A program made the translations under genes and the position numbers. A stretch of DNA of 64,000 nucleotides from Bacillus sp. REN3 (lineage in GTDB: Bacteria > Bacillota > Bacilli > Bacillales > Cytobacillaceae), in assembly GCF_017912555.1 (NCBI RefSeq), contig NZ_JAERSD010000012.1:1-64000 (forward strand). Reading direction: 5' to 3'. This document shows positions 62,984 to 64,000 of the stretch, in pieces (position 1 is the stretch's first letter; each line of letters opens with the position of its first letter). The notes below the pieces were generated by a model, which saw nothing but the letters and a program-made list of their open reading frames with translations, ran no database searches and had not been told where the DNA came from.

Positions 62984-64000
62984 ATGACCCAGCCAAAATT
63001 CACCCTCCAGGCAAGGGATTTAACCTTTACTTTTTTGAACAGCGGTGATTTATACGAAATAGCGAATGACTCGACCATGATCAATCAATGGCTGTCGAAT
63101 ACGATTGATGGTTCCATGAACAATCTATTTCTTCGAATCCACAGTGTGGATGGCATCCAGGTGTATCCGCTGCTCGGAAGCAAATCAAAGAGCATGGTCA
63201 GCCGGACTGGCAGGCAATTGGTATGGACAGGTGCCGCAGCCAGCGTTCAATATAAGGTGACTTTTACGCTTGCTGATGCCGGCATCTGGTTCTGGGATGT
63301 GGAACTTTTCGGTGATGATGCAACAGTCGATGTGATTTATGGGCAGGATATAGGTCTTGCTGACAAGGCAGCCGTCAGGACGAATGAAGCCTATATGTCT
63401 CAATATGTCGACCACAAGGTTTTTGAAGATGCCAGCAAAGGATACGTCATATGCTCACGGCAAAACCAGCCGATGAGCGGCGGCCGTTTCCCTTATATCC
63501 AGCAAGGGGCGCTCACTAAAGCGGTTGGTTTCTCAACAGACGGCTTCCAATTTTTCGGGCTGTCCTATAAAGAAACGAACGTTCCGGAGGCCCTCTTGCA
63601 AACTTCACTTGCAAACGAAATATATCAATATGAATTCGCCTATACCGCCTTGCAATCTGAAAAAATCAAGCTTGGCGGAAGAAAGGCCCAGTTTATATTC
63701 TATGGCCTTTTCAAAGATGACCATCCTGACGCCATTACCCGATTGGAATTCGGTCCGGAAATCGATGAAGCATGGAACAGGATCCCGGATGGGAAAGACG
63801 AAAGTGCGGAACGTCTGCAGCCTGTTCTCCTTTCACGGGATATCGGCAAGCCACTGGAAACATTTTCAATGACAAAAGAGGAAATTGCCGACCTATTCCC
63901 AGACCGGCACCAGGAGGAATGGGATGGCGACACCCTGCTCAGCTTTTTCACAAATACCTACGAGCATATCGTTCTTAAGGAAAAAGAGTTACGGGTCGAA
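62984..64000 (+). CDS. GH94 phosphorylase, N-terminal part (probable 1,2-beta-oligoglucan phosphorylase), cut by window edge
   Basis: An open frame of 339 codons from ATG 62984 continues past the window end. It begins MTQPKFTLQARDLTF and lacks a signal peptide. A beta-sandwich N-terminal domain typical of GH94 is suggested by LRIHSVDGIQVYPLLGSK, FWDVELFG, and SRQNQPMSGGRFPYIQQGAL. It does not have the start typical of cellobiose phosphorylase. In L. innocua a GH94 1,2-beta-oligoglucan phosphorylase is encoded beside a GH3 enzyme and a matching importer, and this gene has the same company. It would release glucose-1-phosphate from beta-1,2-glucooligosaccharides. The catalytic (alpha/alpha)6 domain is outside the window. 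Confidence 0.7.
   Translation, partial: MTQPKFTLQARDLTFTFLNSGDLYEIANDSTMINQWLSNTIDGSMNNLFLRIHSVDGIQVYPLLGSKSKSMVSRTGRQLVWTGAAASVQYKVTFTLADAGIWFWDVELFGDDATVDVIYGQDIGLADKAAVRTNEAYMSQYVDHKVFEDASKGYVICSRQNQPMSGGRFPYIQQGALTKAVGFSTDGFQFFGLSYKETNVPEALLQTSLANEIYQYEFAYTALQSEKIKLGGRKAQFIFYGLFKDDHPDAITRLEFGPEIDEAWNRIPDGKDESAERLQPVLLSRDIGKPLETFSMTKEEIADLFPDRHQEEWDGDTLLSFFTNTYEHIVLKEKELRVE

Overview
The window reads as a chromosomal segment of an aerobic, low-to-moderate GC endospore-forming-type Firmicute of the family Bacillaceae. The support is familiar Bacillus gene sets: csbB-yfhO-gtrA, ltaS, xpaC-yaaN, rbsRKDACB, glpP-glpF-glpK-glpD and gtaB/ugd/tagO. AGGAGG-type ribosome binding sites, frequent TTG/GTG starts and WalR, CcpA and ECF-sigma type promoter signals agree. 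No rRNA, tRNA, CRISPR array or phage genes were seen.

Layout. (1) 0.3-11.8 kb, minus strand, visibly AT-rich: a Wzx/Wzy-type surface polysaccharide operon running from a GT2 glycosyltransferase through TagO/WecA, Wzx, a PaaK-like protein, GT4, Wzy and GT4 to UDP-glucuronate 4-epimerase, GtaB and Ugd. (2) 11.9-14.75 kb: a mobile-element graveyard around one acyltransferase gene. It holds an IS4-type transposase remnant, an inverted piece of a group II intron reverse transcriptase, an IS1634-like remnant, and the 5' half of a probable class C group II intron sitting next to a terminator. (3) 14.76-23 kb: gtrA-yfhO-csbB (lipid-linked sugar glycosylation of teichoic acid), a wall-binding subtilase and an LTA synthase. 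(4) 23.2-32.1 kb: galE and a complete yhfZYUTV(php)SXW operon, a conserved set whose pathway is unknown. (5) 32.3-39.8 kb: a giant secreted subtilase with a large domain inserted before the catalytic serine, xpaC-yaaN behind an ECF-type promoter, and an SH3-NlpC/P60 hydrolase behind four WalR half-sites. (6) 39.9-45.6 kb: the ribose operon. (7) 46.1-51.4 kb: a dihydroxyacetone kinase operon (dhaKLM, an HPr-like gene, a glpP-like gene) with a consensus sigma-54 promoter. It is preceded by an enhancer-binding protein whose N-terminus is an HPr domain. (8) 51.7-56.9 kb: glpP, glpF, glpK, glpD with GlpP-type leader terminators and a consensus cre. (9) 57.2-64 kb: an ABC sugar importer divergent from a GH3 beta-glucosidase and the start of a GH94 phosphorylase, probably a beta-1,2-glucooligosaccharide locus.

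Together the right half is a carbohydrate and polyol catabolic neighbourhood: ribose, glycerol, dihydroxyacetone, beta-glucooligosaccharides and the unknown yhf substrate. The left half is cell-envelope biosynthesis and remodelling. The parts I find least explained are the yhf operon, the HPr/sigma-54/Dha circuit with its second GlpP, and the subtilase with the inserted domain. Functions are assigned from motifs and recalled family knowledge; no database search was possible.
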